Assembly (NCBI GenBank): GCA_965222345.1
Contig: CBDCTS010000007.1
Span: forward strand, 1,984,001 to 2,048,000
Length of the DNA: 64,000 nucleotides
Direction: 5' to 3'
Source of the DNA: JADFGZ01 sp965222345
Lineage (GTDB): Bacteria > Acidobacteriota > Terriglobia > 2-12-FULL-54-10
The notes beneath the pieces were generated by a model. It saw only the letters and a list, made by a program, of their open reading frames with translations, was not told the origin of the DNA and did not search any database. Shown one piece after another: positions 53,040 to 61,083 of the stretch (position 1 is its first letter; the number at the start of each line of letters is the position of its first letter). The translations under genes were made by a program, and so were the position numbers.

Positions 53040-53380
53040 GCATACCGCCGCGGCATCAAGTAGCGACAGGCAGGTAGCAACAGGCATTCTTGCCTGTCCC
53101 CTCAGAGCGCAGGCCGTGAGGCCTGTGCTCTTGCTTTACTCGGCATGACAGCGCTTCTGGTTGCTTGCCATTCCTGATTTACACCTACCAAACAGCTCTA
53201 AAAGCCACGCCTAACCCGCTATTAGGGATTTCGTTTAGGGGTTTCGGTTCGCTTTCTGGTGCCTTTTTGAACCTCTTTCGAGGAATTCTTGTTGATTCTA
53301 AAAGACTTGTTGGCTTTGTTTCGTAATAGGGAAGTATGTACTTTACGCAATACGCAATGATTACATAGAACGTGATAGCC
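53040..53380. repeat. dispersed modular repeat, degenerate copy R3
   Basis: Shares TAGCGACAGGCA, GGCATTCTTGCCTGTCCC, the GCC-N-GTGAGGCCTGTGCTC hairpin, GTTGATTCTAAAAGAC and GGGAAGTATGTACTTTACGC with copy R2 (57575-58150, inverted), and the GATGCCG.GGCGGTATGCG end with copy R1. It lacks the 18-bp tandem repeats. Confidence 0.55.
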
Positions 53381-53446
53381 ATCATCCTCATCGTCCACCC
53401 TCAGCCCCACCTATCTTAGAAATCTGATATTGTAATTTAATAACCC

Positions 53447-53474
53447 TTGACAATGCTGACAGCTAGCGTAATAC
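53447..53474 (+). promoter_or_regulatory. sigma-70 promoter of the winged-helix/tRNA unit
   Basis: TTGACA (53447-53452), 16-base spacer, TAATAC (53469-53474). A transcript from about 53481 would cover the winged-helix gene and both tRNA-like genes. Confidence 0.6.
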
Positions 53475-53499
53475 TTATCACCCAGGAGGTGCCACCATC

Positions 53500-53865
53500 A
53501 TGGTTAGCGATATTGTTGGAGCGATAGAAATAATTGACGGGCGCATAGCCAGATTGCGCGAGTTAAGGAAACAGCTCGCCGAGGAATTTGGCATCGCACA
53601 AAAAACGCAAGTGAGTGCGAATCAAAAGCCTCTTTTTGCAAAAGCTGGTGAGAAGACGCGGAAGGAAGAACTGACCGACTTTCTCAAGGCGCATGGCCCG
53701 AAAACGCGCGCGGAGATTGTCAACCAAACTGGCATTCCCCCCGGGACGGTGTCTTTCTGCTTGAAGGACAAACGGTTCGCCAAGAACAGGGAAGGGAAAT
53801 GGCAGCTTGCTAAGAATGCGGAAGAAAATGGAGCTGCTTTAGTAAACAGCCCCATTCCCCTATGA
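53500..53865 (+). CDS. coiled-coil plus winged-helix-like DNA-binding protein
   Basis: A 121-residue protein. Residues 1-30 form an amphipathic coiled stretch (EIIDGRIARLRELRKQLAEEFG). Residues 50-105 look like a winged helix: RKEELTDFLKAHGPKTRAEIVNQTGIPPGTVSFCLKDKRFAKNREGKWQL, with recognition helix PPGTVSFCL and a wing. Ribosome site AGGAGGTG. It ends 4 bases before a tRNA-like gene and shares its promoter. Small regulators of this type occur in mobile or phage DNA. Target unknown; the inverted repeat at 54101-54138 is a candidate. Confidence 0.72.
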   Translation: MVSDIVGAIEIIDGRIARLRELRKQLAEEFGIAQKTQVSANQKPLFAKAGEKTRKEELTDFLKAHGPKTRAEIVNQTGIPPGTVSFCLKDKRFAKNREGKWQLAKNAEENGAALVNSPIPL

Positions 53866-53869
53866 CTGT

Positions 53870-53940
53870 GGGGGTGGCTTAGTGCGCCGGAGGCCTTTGG
53901 AACCCAACCGGCGTGGGTGCAATTCCCACCACCTCCACCA
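53870..53940 (+). ncRNA. tRNA-like gene without D-arm, G3-U70 acceptor, encoded CCA
   Basis: Acceptor GGGGGTG pairs with CACCTCC (53930-53936) through a G3-U70 wobble, discriminator A, CCA. T-arm GTGGG-TGCAATT-CCCAC: the loop has G instead of the invariant U55. Between acceptor and T-arm there are only 36-37 bases. The best fold is GCCGG/CCGGC with a 17-base loop AGGCCTTTGGAACCCAA, and there is no D-stem. The loop contains TTTGGAA, which would place UGG at the anticodon if the standard stem formed, but it does not pair. G3-U70 with A73 is the alanine identity set, also used by tmRNA. Degenerate tRNA or a real tRNA-like RNA: open. Confidence 0.5.
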
Positions 53941-53945
53941 CTAAT

Positions 53946-54049
53946 GCGGGTGTGGCGAAATAGGTAGCCGCGCTGGTCTTGGAAACCAGTGGAGTGCCCT
54001 GGTTAAGGGATGACACTCCGTGCGGGTTCGAATCCCGCCGCCCGTACCA
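53946..54049 (+). tRNA. tRNA with leucine-type class II scaffold and UGG (proline) anticodon
   Basis: 104 bases with CCA. Acceptor GCGGGTG/CGCCCGT, D-arm TGGCGAAATAGGTAGCCGC as in bacterial tRNA-Leu, anticodon stem CTGGT/ACCAG with loop CTTGGAA (anticodon TGG at 53980-53982). The variable arm is very long: GGAGTG/CACTCC topped by CCCT/AGGG. T-arm GCGGG-TTCGAAT-CCCGC, A73. The body and A73 are leucine identity features, yet the anticodon reads proline codons. It starts 5 bases after the preceding tRNA-like gene. Folding is convincing; the charging amino acid is inference. Confidence 0.8.
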
Positions 54050-54100
54050 GCTTCATACTAGCATATCAGAAGTGCGCCCACAATTATTTTCAGAAAGTTA

Positions 54101-54138
54101 ATTTTATACTTGACAAAATATTGCGCTAAGTATAAAAT
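54101..54138 (+). promoter_or_regulatory. transposase promoter embedded in an 11-bp perfect inverted repeat
   Basis: TTGACA (54110-54115), 17-base spacer, TAAAAT (54133-54138). Inverted repeat ATTTTATACTT (54101-54111) / AAGTATAAAAT (54128-54138) covers both hexamers. The predicted start (about 54145) coincides with the ATG, so the mRNA is probably leaderless. Confidence 0.65.
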
Positions 54139-54144
54139 AGCAGC

Positions 54145-55098
54145 ATGAATAAGAAACGAGACAAACACAACCTCACGAAATCCGAAATCATCCGTGAAAT
54201 CCCACTTGCTTGCTCGGATGAACTGGCCGCCGTAGAGTTCTTTGAAAAGCAACGCTGGGGCGATACTCCCTGCTGTGTACGCTGTGGCAGTGTGAATGTG
54301 TACAAGATGCTGGACTCCAAGACTGGAGGTCGGAACAAACGCTATCTCTGGCGTTGCCGGGACTGCAAGGAACAGTACACCGTCCGAATCGGCACGGTGT
54401 ATGAAGAATCCCGGATACCACTCCGCCATTGGGCCTACGCATTTTGGCGAGCTTGCACGTCCAAAAAGGGCGTCTCTGCTTTGGAACTTTCTCGGCAATG
54501 CGAAATCAGCTACAAGTCCGCTTTGTTCCTGATGAACCGCATCCGGTTTGCTATGGCTCCAGACTTTGCATCGGCCCCCAAACTTTTGGGAACTGTCGAG
54601 GTGGACGAAACTTATGTGGGCGGCAAGCCGCGCTTCAAGGGAACCAGCAAGACGGGCAGAGGCACAAAGAAAACTCCGGTATTTGCCGCCGTGCAACGGC
54701 AGGGGCAGATTCGGCGTCGAGTAGTAGCGGATGTAACCGCCAAAACACTCAGGGCAGCAATGCGTGAGGTAATTGATCCGAGATCACGGATTATCTCGGA
54801 TGACTATAGCGCCTACAGAGGAACCTCTGCTAGGTTCTATGGTGGGCATGAGGTTGTAAAACACGGGGCCGGGGAGTATGTTCGTGGAGATGTCTACACG
54901 AACACGGCGGAATCGTCCTTCGCTATTATCAAACGGGGAATTGTCGGCATCTACCATAACGTCAGCAAAGAACACTTAGACCGCTATATTGCCCAGTTTG
55001 ATTTTCTCTGGAATCATCGCAAGCTGAACGATGGGGAGCGGACGGTACTGGCAATCAAACAAGCCGAAGGAAAGCGGCTGATGTATAAAGCTAGCTAG
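54145..55098 (+). CDS. IS1595-family (ISXO2-like) transposase
   Basis: A 317-residue protein: an N-terminal zinc ribbon CVRCGS...WRCRDCKEQYTVRIGTVYEESRIPLRHW, then the ISXO2-like catalytic core with Asp in GTVEVDETYVGGKPRFKG, Asp in IISDDYSAYRG, and the third block NTAESSFAIIKRGIVGIYHNVSKEHLDRYIAQFDFLWNHRK. It looks complete. I could not find matching terminal inverted repeats around it, so the borders of the element, and whether the tRNA-like genes are inside it, are unknown. Transcription probably starts at the ATG. Confidence 0.9.
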   Translation: MNKKRDKHNLTKSEIIREIPLACSDELAAVEFFEKQRWGDTPCCVRCGSVNVYKMLDSKTGGRNKRYLWRCRDCKEQYTVRIGTVYEESRIPLRHWAYAFWRACTSKKGVSALELSRQCEISYKSALFLMNRIRFAMAPDFASAPKLLGTVEVDETYVGGKPRFKGTSKTGRGTKKTPVFAAVQRQGQIRRRVVADVTAKTLRAAMREVIDPRSRIISDDYSAYRGTSARFYGGHEVVKHGAGEYVRGDVYTNTAESSFAIIKRGIVGIYHNVSKEHLDRYIAQFDFLWNHRKLNDGERTVLAIKQAEGKRLMYKAS

Positions 55099-55100
55099 AA

Positions 55101-55241
55101 ATGACAAAGAAAAAACCGAAAAAGAAGAGGCAGCCCCCAGGGCCAAAGCCGGACTTGTTGAAGCTGGATGGTGATTGGAAAGAGTCAATCAAGAAATCCC
55201 TGTCCAAAAAAAAGCCGGTCGATGGATGGCCTAAGAAATAA
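55101..55241 (+). CDS. 46-residue Lys-rich protein following the transposase
   Basis: MTKKKPKKKRQPPGPKPDLLKLDGDWKESIKKSLSKKKPVDGWPKK. It starts two bases after the transposase stop. Very basic, with a PPGPKPDLLKLDGDWKESIKK core that has the look of a conserved small accessory protein rather than random frame. It may bind nucleic acid or assist transposition (inference). No ribosome site beyond the transposase end, so coupling is likely. Confidence 0.6.
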   Translation: MTKKKPKKKRQPPGPKPDLLKLDGDWKESIKKSLSKKKPVDGWPKK

Positions 55242-55270
55242 TCCCTTCCCTAATCACGGTAACGCATGTG

Positions 55271-55487
55271 CTACTGGAGAGCTTGGAAAACTCCGATAAG
55301 GTGACTTAGGAACCAGCCAATAACCGACGCAGCTAGTGTGATGACAGCAGCCAATGTATATATGGCTGTTTTGGCTTTGAGAACAATCCTGCTGACATCC
55401 TTAACCTCTTTTGATACCTCATCGAGCTTTTTTTCTTGAGTTTTGGATCGCTCGTCAAGGCGACCCATCGATTCTTTAAGATTTAGG
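55271..55487 (-). pseudogene. coiled-coil/transmembrane protein truncated by IS1380
   Basis: The remaining ~70 residues read LKESMGRLDERSKTQEKKLDEVSKEVKDVSRIVLKAKTAIYTLAAVITLAASVIGWFLSHLIGVFQALQ: a coiled coil followed by a C-terminal membrane helix, a common small-protein layout. The frame continues upstream to 55630 only through IS1380 sequence, so the native start is lost at the IS border. Confidence 0.65.
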
Positions 55488-56976
55488 CCCGCATTTCCCG
55501 TTTGAAATCGTAGAAGCAACCCTCGACTAACCTCCAACATCAATATTGATGCGGGTTCCAGCATCAACATTGCATTCCGGAGGTGTATACCTAATGGGTG
55601 AGAGCCAAAAACAGGCATTTCAACTGTCATTCAACCGGTTTTTGCGGGTTGCCTTTCAAGGATCGCGAGTGACATCCAACGGTGGGCTGATTCTGGTGCG
55701 AGAGCTGGACGAGCGATTGGGATTCGATGAACTCGTCGAACAGCACTTGACCGACTCTCGGGCAAACAATGCGCGGTTGTCTTTTGCGGACCTACTTCGA
55801 CAGTCGGTCTACAGCCGTCTGGCTGGATACGAGGATGTGAACGATGCCGAGCGGCTATCTCAGGACCCGGCGTTGCGGCTGATCGGTTCGGAGAAGATTT
55901 GGGATCGAGGGGCGGCTCTGACTTCTCGGTTGCAGACCTTCGAGACGGAGATGCTGGCTGAGGAAGGGAACTTCGCAGGGCTGGCACGGGTGAACCGGGA
56001 ACTGATCGGCAGAGCAGAAGCAATCCATTCGCACTACCGAACTGTGCTGGACATGGATTCGACCGAGATTCCGGTCTACGGGGAGCAGGAGAATAGCGCC
56101 TACAACGGGCACTTCGAGTCCACCTGCTATCACCCCCTGCTGTTATTCAATCGAGACGGCGACTGTCTGGCTGCCAAATTGCGACCGGGCAACGTCCACA
56201 GCGCCGAGGAATGGGAAGAACTTCTCCTGCCGGAGATCGAGCGGCAGCAGAAGCGGGGCAAGGAGGTGGTATTTCGTGCCGACGCGGCCTTTGCGAAGCC
56301 GGAGATTTACGAGGCGTTGGAGAAGCGGGGTGTGAAGTATGCCATCCGCATCCCTTCCAACGAGAACCTCCAGCGGGACATCGAGGAGTTGCTGAAACGT
56401 CCGGTAGGAAGGCCGGGCCAGAAGCCGTTGGTGGAGTACAAGGGGTTTCTGTACCAAGCCGAGAGTTGGAAGACGGCCCGACGGGTGGTAGCCAAGGTAG
56501 AACATCATCCGGGGGAGTTGTTCCCGCGAGTGGGGTTCATTGTGACGAACCTGACGCTTCCGAGTCGAGCGGTGGTGCGGTTCTATAATAAGCGAGGGAC
56601 AGCAGAGCAGTGGATTAAGGAAGGCAAGCAGGCGGTGAAGATGACGCGGCTCAGTTGCCATCGGTTCCGGTCCAACGAGGTACGGCTGTGGCTGACCATC
56701 ATTGCCTATAATCTGGGAAATCTGTGGCGGCGACTGGTGCTGCCACAGAGAATCGGGAACTGGTCCTTGACGAGCTTGCAGCAGCGGTTGGTGAAAACCG
56801 GAGGACGCCTGATTAAGCATGCCCGCTACTATTGGCTATTGCTGGCAGAGAGCCATCTGACTCGGCGGCTGTTTGCCAGCATGCTGGGGCGGATAAATGG
56901 GCTGTCGCTTCCGTCGGGATAGCCTAGCCTGCGGCACCCAATAAAATGATTCCGATATCCCCCGGGAATGGAGGGG
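55488..56976 (+). mobile_element. IS1380-family insertion sequence
   Basis: Approximate borders. The left end CCCGCATTTCCCG...GAAATCG and the right end, read inward, CCCTCCATTCCCGG...GATATCG form imperfect inverted repeats around the transposase. The left end is also present as a solo fragment at 50694-50790. The element interrupts a small coiled-coil gene on its left. Confidence 0.65.
55594..56922 (+). CDS. IS1380-family transposase
   Basis: About 442 residues from ATG 55594 (MGESQKQAFQLSFN; GGAGGTG upstream; the frame opens at 55546). DDE core: Asp in VLDMDSTEIPVYG, Asp in FRADAAFAKPEIYE, Glu in YNKRGTAEQWIKEGK. The N-terminal GGLILVRELDERLGF and the HNARL/SFADLLRQSVYSRLAGYEDVNDAERLSQDPALR block are hallmarks of IS1380/IS1247-type enzymes. 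It appears intact. Confidence 0.92.
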   Translation: MGESQKQAFQLSFNRFLRVAFQGSRVTSNGGLILVRELDERLGFDELVEQHLTDSRANNARLSFADLLRQSVYSRLAGYEDVNDAERLSQDPALRLIGSEKIWDRGAALTSRLQTFETEMLAEEGNFAGLARVNRELIGRAEAIHSHYRTVLDMDSTEIPVYGEQENSAYNGHFESTCYHPLLLFNRDGDCLAAKLRPGNVHSAEEWEELLLPEIERQQKRGKEVVFRADAAFAKPEIYEALEKRGVKYAIRIPSNENLQRDIEELLKRPVGRPGQKPLVEYKGFLYQAESWKTARRVVAKVEHHPGELFPRVGFIVTNLTLPSRAVVRFYNKRGTAEQWIKEGKQAVKMTRLSCHRFRSNEVRLWLTIIAYNLGNLWRRLVLPQRIGNWSLTSLQQRLVKTGGRLIKHARYYWLLLAESHLTRRLFASMLGRINGLSLPSG

Positions 56977-57250
56977 TGTCTGAAAAAGCTGGTTCTGGAA
57001 GCCGAGGCGATGGGTTTTTGGGGACTCGGAAAGAGCGGCTGGAAGCCGCTGGCAGTATCTCGGAGAAAATATTGGGCTGGAAGTGCTCAGTTGAAGGCCA
57101 ACGGGTTTATACTCACGAGTCGGAGGGCCAAAAAACTAATTCCGGTTAGGACCGTTTCATAGAAACTGTAGAAATCTTCCGGTGCTTTATAGGGAGCCCT
57201 CCCTTCAATTCCGGGGAATTGGGGGGCTTCTGATTCGTCTTCGCGTCGGT
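56977..57250. other. intergenic after IS1380
   Basis: About 270 bases; a 64-codon frame (56968-57162) has no family resemblance and begins inside the IS end. Nothing else seen. Confidence 0.35.
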
Positions 57251-57517
57251 TCATTCGTTCATCCCAACCATCCAGTCCCACAAGTTGGTGCTGGCATAAC
57301 CGCCGTAGCCTAAGATGGAAAGAACAACGACCGAGCCAACATCATCATATTTATCTTCATTTTGAGAAAGCTTTTCATAAATCTGCTGAGCTGTTCCCTT
57401 TCCAGCAACAAACCACTGGCCGTCCCCAAAGTCGTAGTATTTTCCAGGAAATTCCCCCTTTATGGCCTTTTCTAGGTTCTTGTTGTCAGTATCGCTAAGC
57501 ACGGCGTAGATTCTCAT
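57251..57517 (-). CDS. small conserved hypothetical protein
   Basis: An 88-residue protein: MRIYAVLSDTDNKNLEKAIKGEFPGKYYDFGDGQWFVAGKGTAQQIYEKLSQNEDKYDDVGSVVVLSILGYGGYASTNLWDWM. Alternating strand-helix pattern of a small alpha/beta (ferredoxin-like) fold. The pattern 'VLSxTxxxxLExAIKxEFPxxYY...QWxVxxxGTAQQIxEKL' is one I know from uncharacterised proteins scattered in accessory DNA. Weak ribosome site. Function unknown. Confidence 0.65.
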   Translation of the reverse strand: MRIYAVLSDTDNKNLEKAIKGEFPGKYYDFGDGQWFVAGKGTAQQIYEKLSQNEDKYDDVGSVVVLSILGYGGYASTNLWDWMVGMNE

Positions 57518-57574
57518 GGCATTACCAATGCTATCCCACCATTACACTCCAGGGCAAGCGATTCCAGATCGTTT

Positions 57575-58150
57575 AATTTGTTGCGTAAAGTACATACTTC
57601 CCTCGTAATATATACCTATTTTCACCTCCACTTACCTCCCCTCTCAGCTTCATGAACATCCTCCGGCCAGATCTTCCCGATAATTCCGAAACAGGTAGCG
57701 ACAGGCATTCAGGTAGGGTAGGCATTCCTGCCTGCCCTGTAGAGAGCACAGGGCGGTAAGGCCTGTGCTCCATTCCCTCCCCCATCCTGCCCCGCCTACC
57801 CCCCCAATTAATGGCCTCGGTTGGCTTTCCAGTGGCTTTTTAGCCAATCAAACCCAATCAAACCCAAAACGAAGCCAATGCTTTTGTTGATTCTAAAAGA
57901 CATAATGGGTTCGTTTTGCAAAAAAACTTTTTTCTTCCCGCCCCTCTCCCCCCTAAGCTGCACAAACGCCCTCCGGCAAGATTGTCCCTTGCGCCAATTC
58001 CGGGAGCAACAAAATTCTTTCGAGAATTCCGAATCTGCCGAAGGAACCGAATCTACCGAGGAAACCGAATCTGCCGAGGATCCCGAATGTTCCGAACATT
58101 CCGATAATTCCGAAATGACCGCGTTTCCGGTTGCTTGCCAGGTAGGGCAG
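57575..58150. repeat. dispersed modular repeat, copy R2 (inverted relative to R1)
   Basis: Contains all modules of R1 in the same order on the opposite strand, including the GCCTGTCGCTACCTG and GGCAGGAATGCCTACC parts, TTTTTTTGCAAAACG, GTTGCTCCCGGAATT and five 18-bp units. It adds a GTACTTTACGC end shared with R3. Confidence 0.6.
58004..58093. repeat. 18-bp imperfect tandem repeat, 5 units
   Basis: Units of the type GAATCTGCCGAGGAAACC (plus strand), the reverse complement of the units at 19854-19925. In frame they would encode TESTEE-like residues, but no start or ribosome site supports a gene. Confidence 0.7.
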
Positions 58151-58537
58151 GCATTCCTGCCTGCCCTCTTGGGGGCACGCCGGTCCTCACCTGTATATTC
58201 ACCGGGTTGGGCACCGCCGCATCAGCCTGCAGGGGGTAGAGCTACAGCATTTTTCTCGTTGGTCTATATCGGGCAGGCGTAACCACGACGAGCGCTTTCC
58301 TCGTCGTGAGTCGTTGCCGGCAATGAAAAGGTCATGGCGAAAAAACAATTCGCCGTGGCTACCAAAGATTAAACTACGCCAATAGGTGAAATGCTCTAGG
58401 TCCTGGTGGGATGACCGCAGGGCAGTCGTGGACTGGGTTACTTTCCCGTCGACACGCGGCGTTTCATCTCTTCAATCCAGTTGAGGACGACTTTGAATTG
58501 TGCGGCGACCGTAACCGGTCCTATGGGCCTTGGTCAT
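58151..58537. other. intergenic, nothing recognised
   Basis: Gap between repeat R2 and the PQQ dehydrogenase stop; one more GGCAGGCATTCCTGCCTGCC-like hairpin at about 58146 and no gene. Confidence 0.35.
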
Positions 58538-60307
58538 CTATCGCGGTTCCGGCAAAGCGAATACATAAATCGCATTGTGGCCGCGCGGAGGCTTGAGGCC
58601 GGGGACCTGCCCGAGGGGACCCCGTGTGCCAGAAGCACCGTCTCCCGTCTGCACCGCGACGTACTGGGTTCCGTTGACCGCGTAGGTGATGGTGCTCATT
58701 TGAATGATGCCCCCGAGAATCGTTTCCCACAGAATTTTTCCGGTGTCGGCATCGAATGCGCGGAACCTCCGGTTCATATCTCCCCAAAAGATCAGGTCTC
58801 CAGCTGTAGCCAGCATGGCGCCGTTGCCGGGATTCGGCCCCGTGTAAATCCGCTGGAGCTCACCCGTGGCCATGTTCACCTTGGCGATCCCGGCGAAAGC
58901 GTTGGGGTCGGAGCCGGGGCGTCGAACACCGCCTCGGGGGCCGTACCCGGAAGGTCTCCCCATATTCGCAGTCATTTCGAGGCACTGGTCATGGTAGGGA
59001 ATGTACAGGGAGTTTTTGCCCGGATGGTACGCCATGGGCCAGTAACTTTTGGTGTTGTGAAAACAAATCAGGCTGCTGTCACCGTCCTTTTGGAAGACCT
59101 TGTCCCAATTGAGGTAAGTCTTGCCGGTTTCGACGTCGATGTGGGAAATATGAAAATCAGGGACATCGTAGGGAAAGGGCATGGTCCAGAGAAACTGGCC
59201 CGTGGCGCGGTCCAGCACCCATATACCCCCAGGCTCTCCTACCGAAACCGCGATGTCCCGCTCCTGGCCGCGAGGAATCTGGGGGTTGATCCATTTGACC
59301 GCAGTGGGATCAGGGTTGAATGGCGTTCGCAGGAGGATTCTCTCCTGGGTATGGTCGGCGTCCCAGTCGTCTCCCGGAAGATGCTGATAATACCAGGCGA
59401 GCTTGCCGCTGTCGGCATCCAATGCCACGGTCGAATTGGTGTACAGATCGGCTGGCGCGGATCGCGAGATCGCGTCCGGTGAGCCATGACGTTTCAGCCG
59501 GGTGTACGGCTTAGGATTGGCGATTCCCCAGTAAACCATCTTCCGTACGGGGTCATAAGCTCCTGGCAGTCCCCAGGTCGAGGCGATCCTTTCATTCACG
59601 GGCACATCTCCCCAGGAGTCGCCTCCTGGCTCGCCCGGCGCCGGTGTGTGATAAAACTTCCAAACTTCGGTTCCCGTCCGCGCGTCGTGCGCGGCGATGA
59701 AGCAACCCTCCCGCGTCTCAGCGCAGGTCCGCCCCGTGATGACCTTGCCCTCCACCACGATTGGGCCCGATGTGTGCTGATTGCGGATCTTGTAGTCGTG
59801 CGCCTTGGTTTCCCAACGAACCTCACCCGTCCGGGCGTCCAGCGCCAGCAGGAAACCATCGGGAGCAGTGTAGAAGATGAATTCCCCATAGATGGCCAGA
59901 GCCTTAGTTTTTGTGGCTGTGCCAATAAAATCCCTCATGTCATCCGGCAGCTTGTGCCGGTACTCCCAAATCAAATCGCCGTTGGTGGCATCCAGCGCCT
60001 GGATGATGGCTCCGGGGACGAGCACATATATGACTCCTCGATAGACCAGAGGTATACTTTCTTGAGTGCCGGGGGCCATTCCTCGTGCCCATACCATGCG
60101 AAGCTGCCCCACATTCTGCCGGTTGACCTGATCGAGCGGACTGAACCGCTGGTTGTCGTAGGTTCGGCTGAACATCAACCAGTCGTTGGGGCTGGGATCT
60201 AGCAGCATCTCTCGCGTAACGGGAGTAAAATCTTCGACCTGCGCTAGCGCCGCCGGAATGATTGCACTGACGACAAGGGCCGTGGCAAACAATAACGTCC
60301 TAACCAT
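58538..60307 (-). CDS. exported PQQ-dependent alcohol dehydrogenase-like protein
   Basis: About 589 residues: signal peptide (MVRTLLFATALVVSAIIPAALAQ), then an eight-bladed quinoprotein propeller with repeated tryptophan-docking motifs (ALDATNGDLIWEY, ALDARTGEVRWETK, AHDARTGTEVWKFYH, ALDADSGKLAWYYQ, AFDADTGKILWE). The HTSGPIVVEGKVITGRTCAETREGCFIAAHDA segment includes the Cys pair region and GDDWDADH gives the metal/active-site acidic residues typical of the methanol/ethanol dehydrogenase family. No cytochrome c domain is fused. Ribosome site GAGGAGAACAAGC. Periplasmic oxidation of an alcohol is likely. Confidence 0.86.
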   Translation of the reverse strand: MVRTLLFATALVVSAIIPAALAQVEDFTPVTREMLLDPSPNDWLMFSRTYDNQRFSPLDQVNRQNVGQLRMVWARGMAPGTQESIPLVYRGVIYVLVPGAIIQALDATNGDLIWEYRHKLPDDMRDFIGTATKTKALAIYGEFIFYTAPDGFLLALDARTGEVRWETKAHDYKIRNQHTSGPIVVEGKVITGRTCAETREGCFIAAHDARTGTEVWKFYHTPAPGEPGGDSWGDVPVNERIASTWGLPGAYDPVRKMVYWGIANPKPYTRLKRHGSPDAISRSAPADLYTNSTVALDADSGKLAWYYQHLPGDDWDADHTQERILLRTPFNPDPTAVKWINPQIPRGQERDIAVSVGEPGGIWVLDRATGQFLWTMPFPYDVPDFHISHIDVETGKTYLNWDKVFQKDGDSSLICFHNTKSYWPMAYHPGKNSLYIPYHDQCLEMTANMGRPSGYGPRGGVRRPGSDPNAFAGIAKVNMATGELQRIYTGPNPGNGAMLATAGDLIFWGDMNRRFRAFDADTGKILWETILGGIIQMSTITYAVNGTQYVAVQTGDGASGTRGPLGQVPGLKPPRGHNAIYVFALPEPR

Positions 60308-60740
60308 GCTTGTTCTCCTCACGGGATGAACCCAGCCAGATTGAAAATAATGGTGAAAGATTACACGAGGGGCGAGGGGAAAGCAATTGGGGGCAGGATT
60401 CAAGGTGCTTTCGCTTTATGTTCTTCTATGGGATAGTGGTTATTGAAAGCCCTCGGGAGTCACTGCGAGCCCCTGGGCAGGCTGTTCCAATAATTTGAGG
60501 CGGTACAAGCGTTAAAAATGGAAGGTGGAATCTAAGGGTGACCATTACGGATCGAGGTCACGGGGGATTTGTTTTTGATGGGGGTTCTTTGCAGAAAATA
60601 AGAGAGTCAACGCGACTCCGTGCTCAACACGCGAAAACGAAGTTAGAGCTGAAGTGAAGCTCAATGCCCAACTCGTTTTGAACGGGATTGAAAGGGAAGA
60701 ATATCGGTAACAGCTTACAACTAATTGATTAAAAGAAGCT
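60308..60740. other. intergenic, nothing recognised
   Basis: 430 bases upstream of the PQQ gene, leading to the tRNA-Ala fragment. No gene seen. Confidence 0.35.
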
Positions 60741-60780
60741 GGGCGGTTAGCTCAGTTGGTCAGAGCACCTGCCTTGCAAG
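60741..60780 (+). pseudogene. 5' half of tRNA-Ala (UGC), broken at the anticodon stem
   Basis: GGGCGGT acceptor strand, D-arm TAGCTCAGTTGGTCAGAGC, anticodon stem CCTGC and loop CTTGCAA (anticodon TGC). The sequence then departs into unrelated DNA (GTGGCTACC). The 3' half, T-arm and CCA are missing within the next 300 bases. A breakpoint at the anticodon loop is typical of tyrosine-integrase attachment sites. Confidence 0.85.
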
Positions 60781-61083
60781 TGGCTACCTCTCCCCTTCTC
60801 CTTTCACTCTCTCCCTTATTTTCCATAGCTTTACACCCATTCAGGGACTCTGCTTTCGCTCAGCACAGAACCCTTTTTGGCTGCTTGACCTGCATTTCTG
60901 ACACATTTTTGGCACAGTAGGAGATTCATAGGAGCGACTGCCGTGGGCAGATGCTTTGTTTGAAGACCGCGTCCGCGGGGGATCGCTATCCCTACTCAAG
61001 GCCGAGGCGCTCGTTTGCCATTACCAGTTGGTGCATGCCTCAAGGATACGGTTAGGAGTGAAAGAGTCCTCCGATCAAAATAT
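60781..61083. other. intergenic between tRNA-Ala half and Fic remnant
   Basis: 300 bases without a recognisable gene or the missing tRNA half. Confidence 0.4.

Noticed and set aside
53870..53940. Complete tmRNA
   Set aside because: It is only 71 bases, with no tag reading frame or pseudoknots. Only the tRNA-like-domain features resemble tmRNA.
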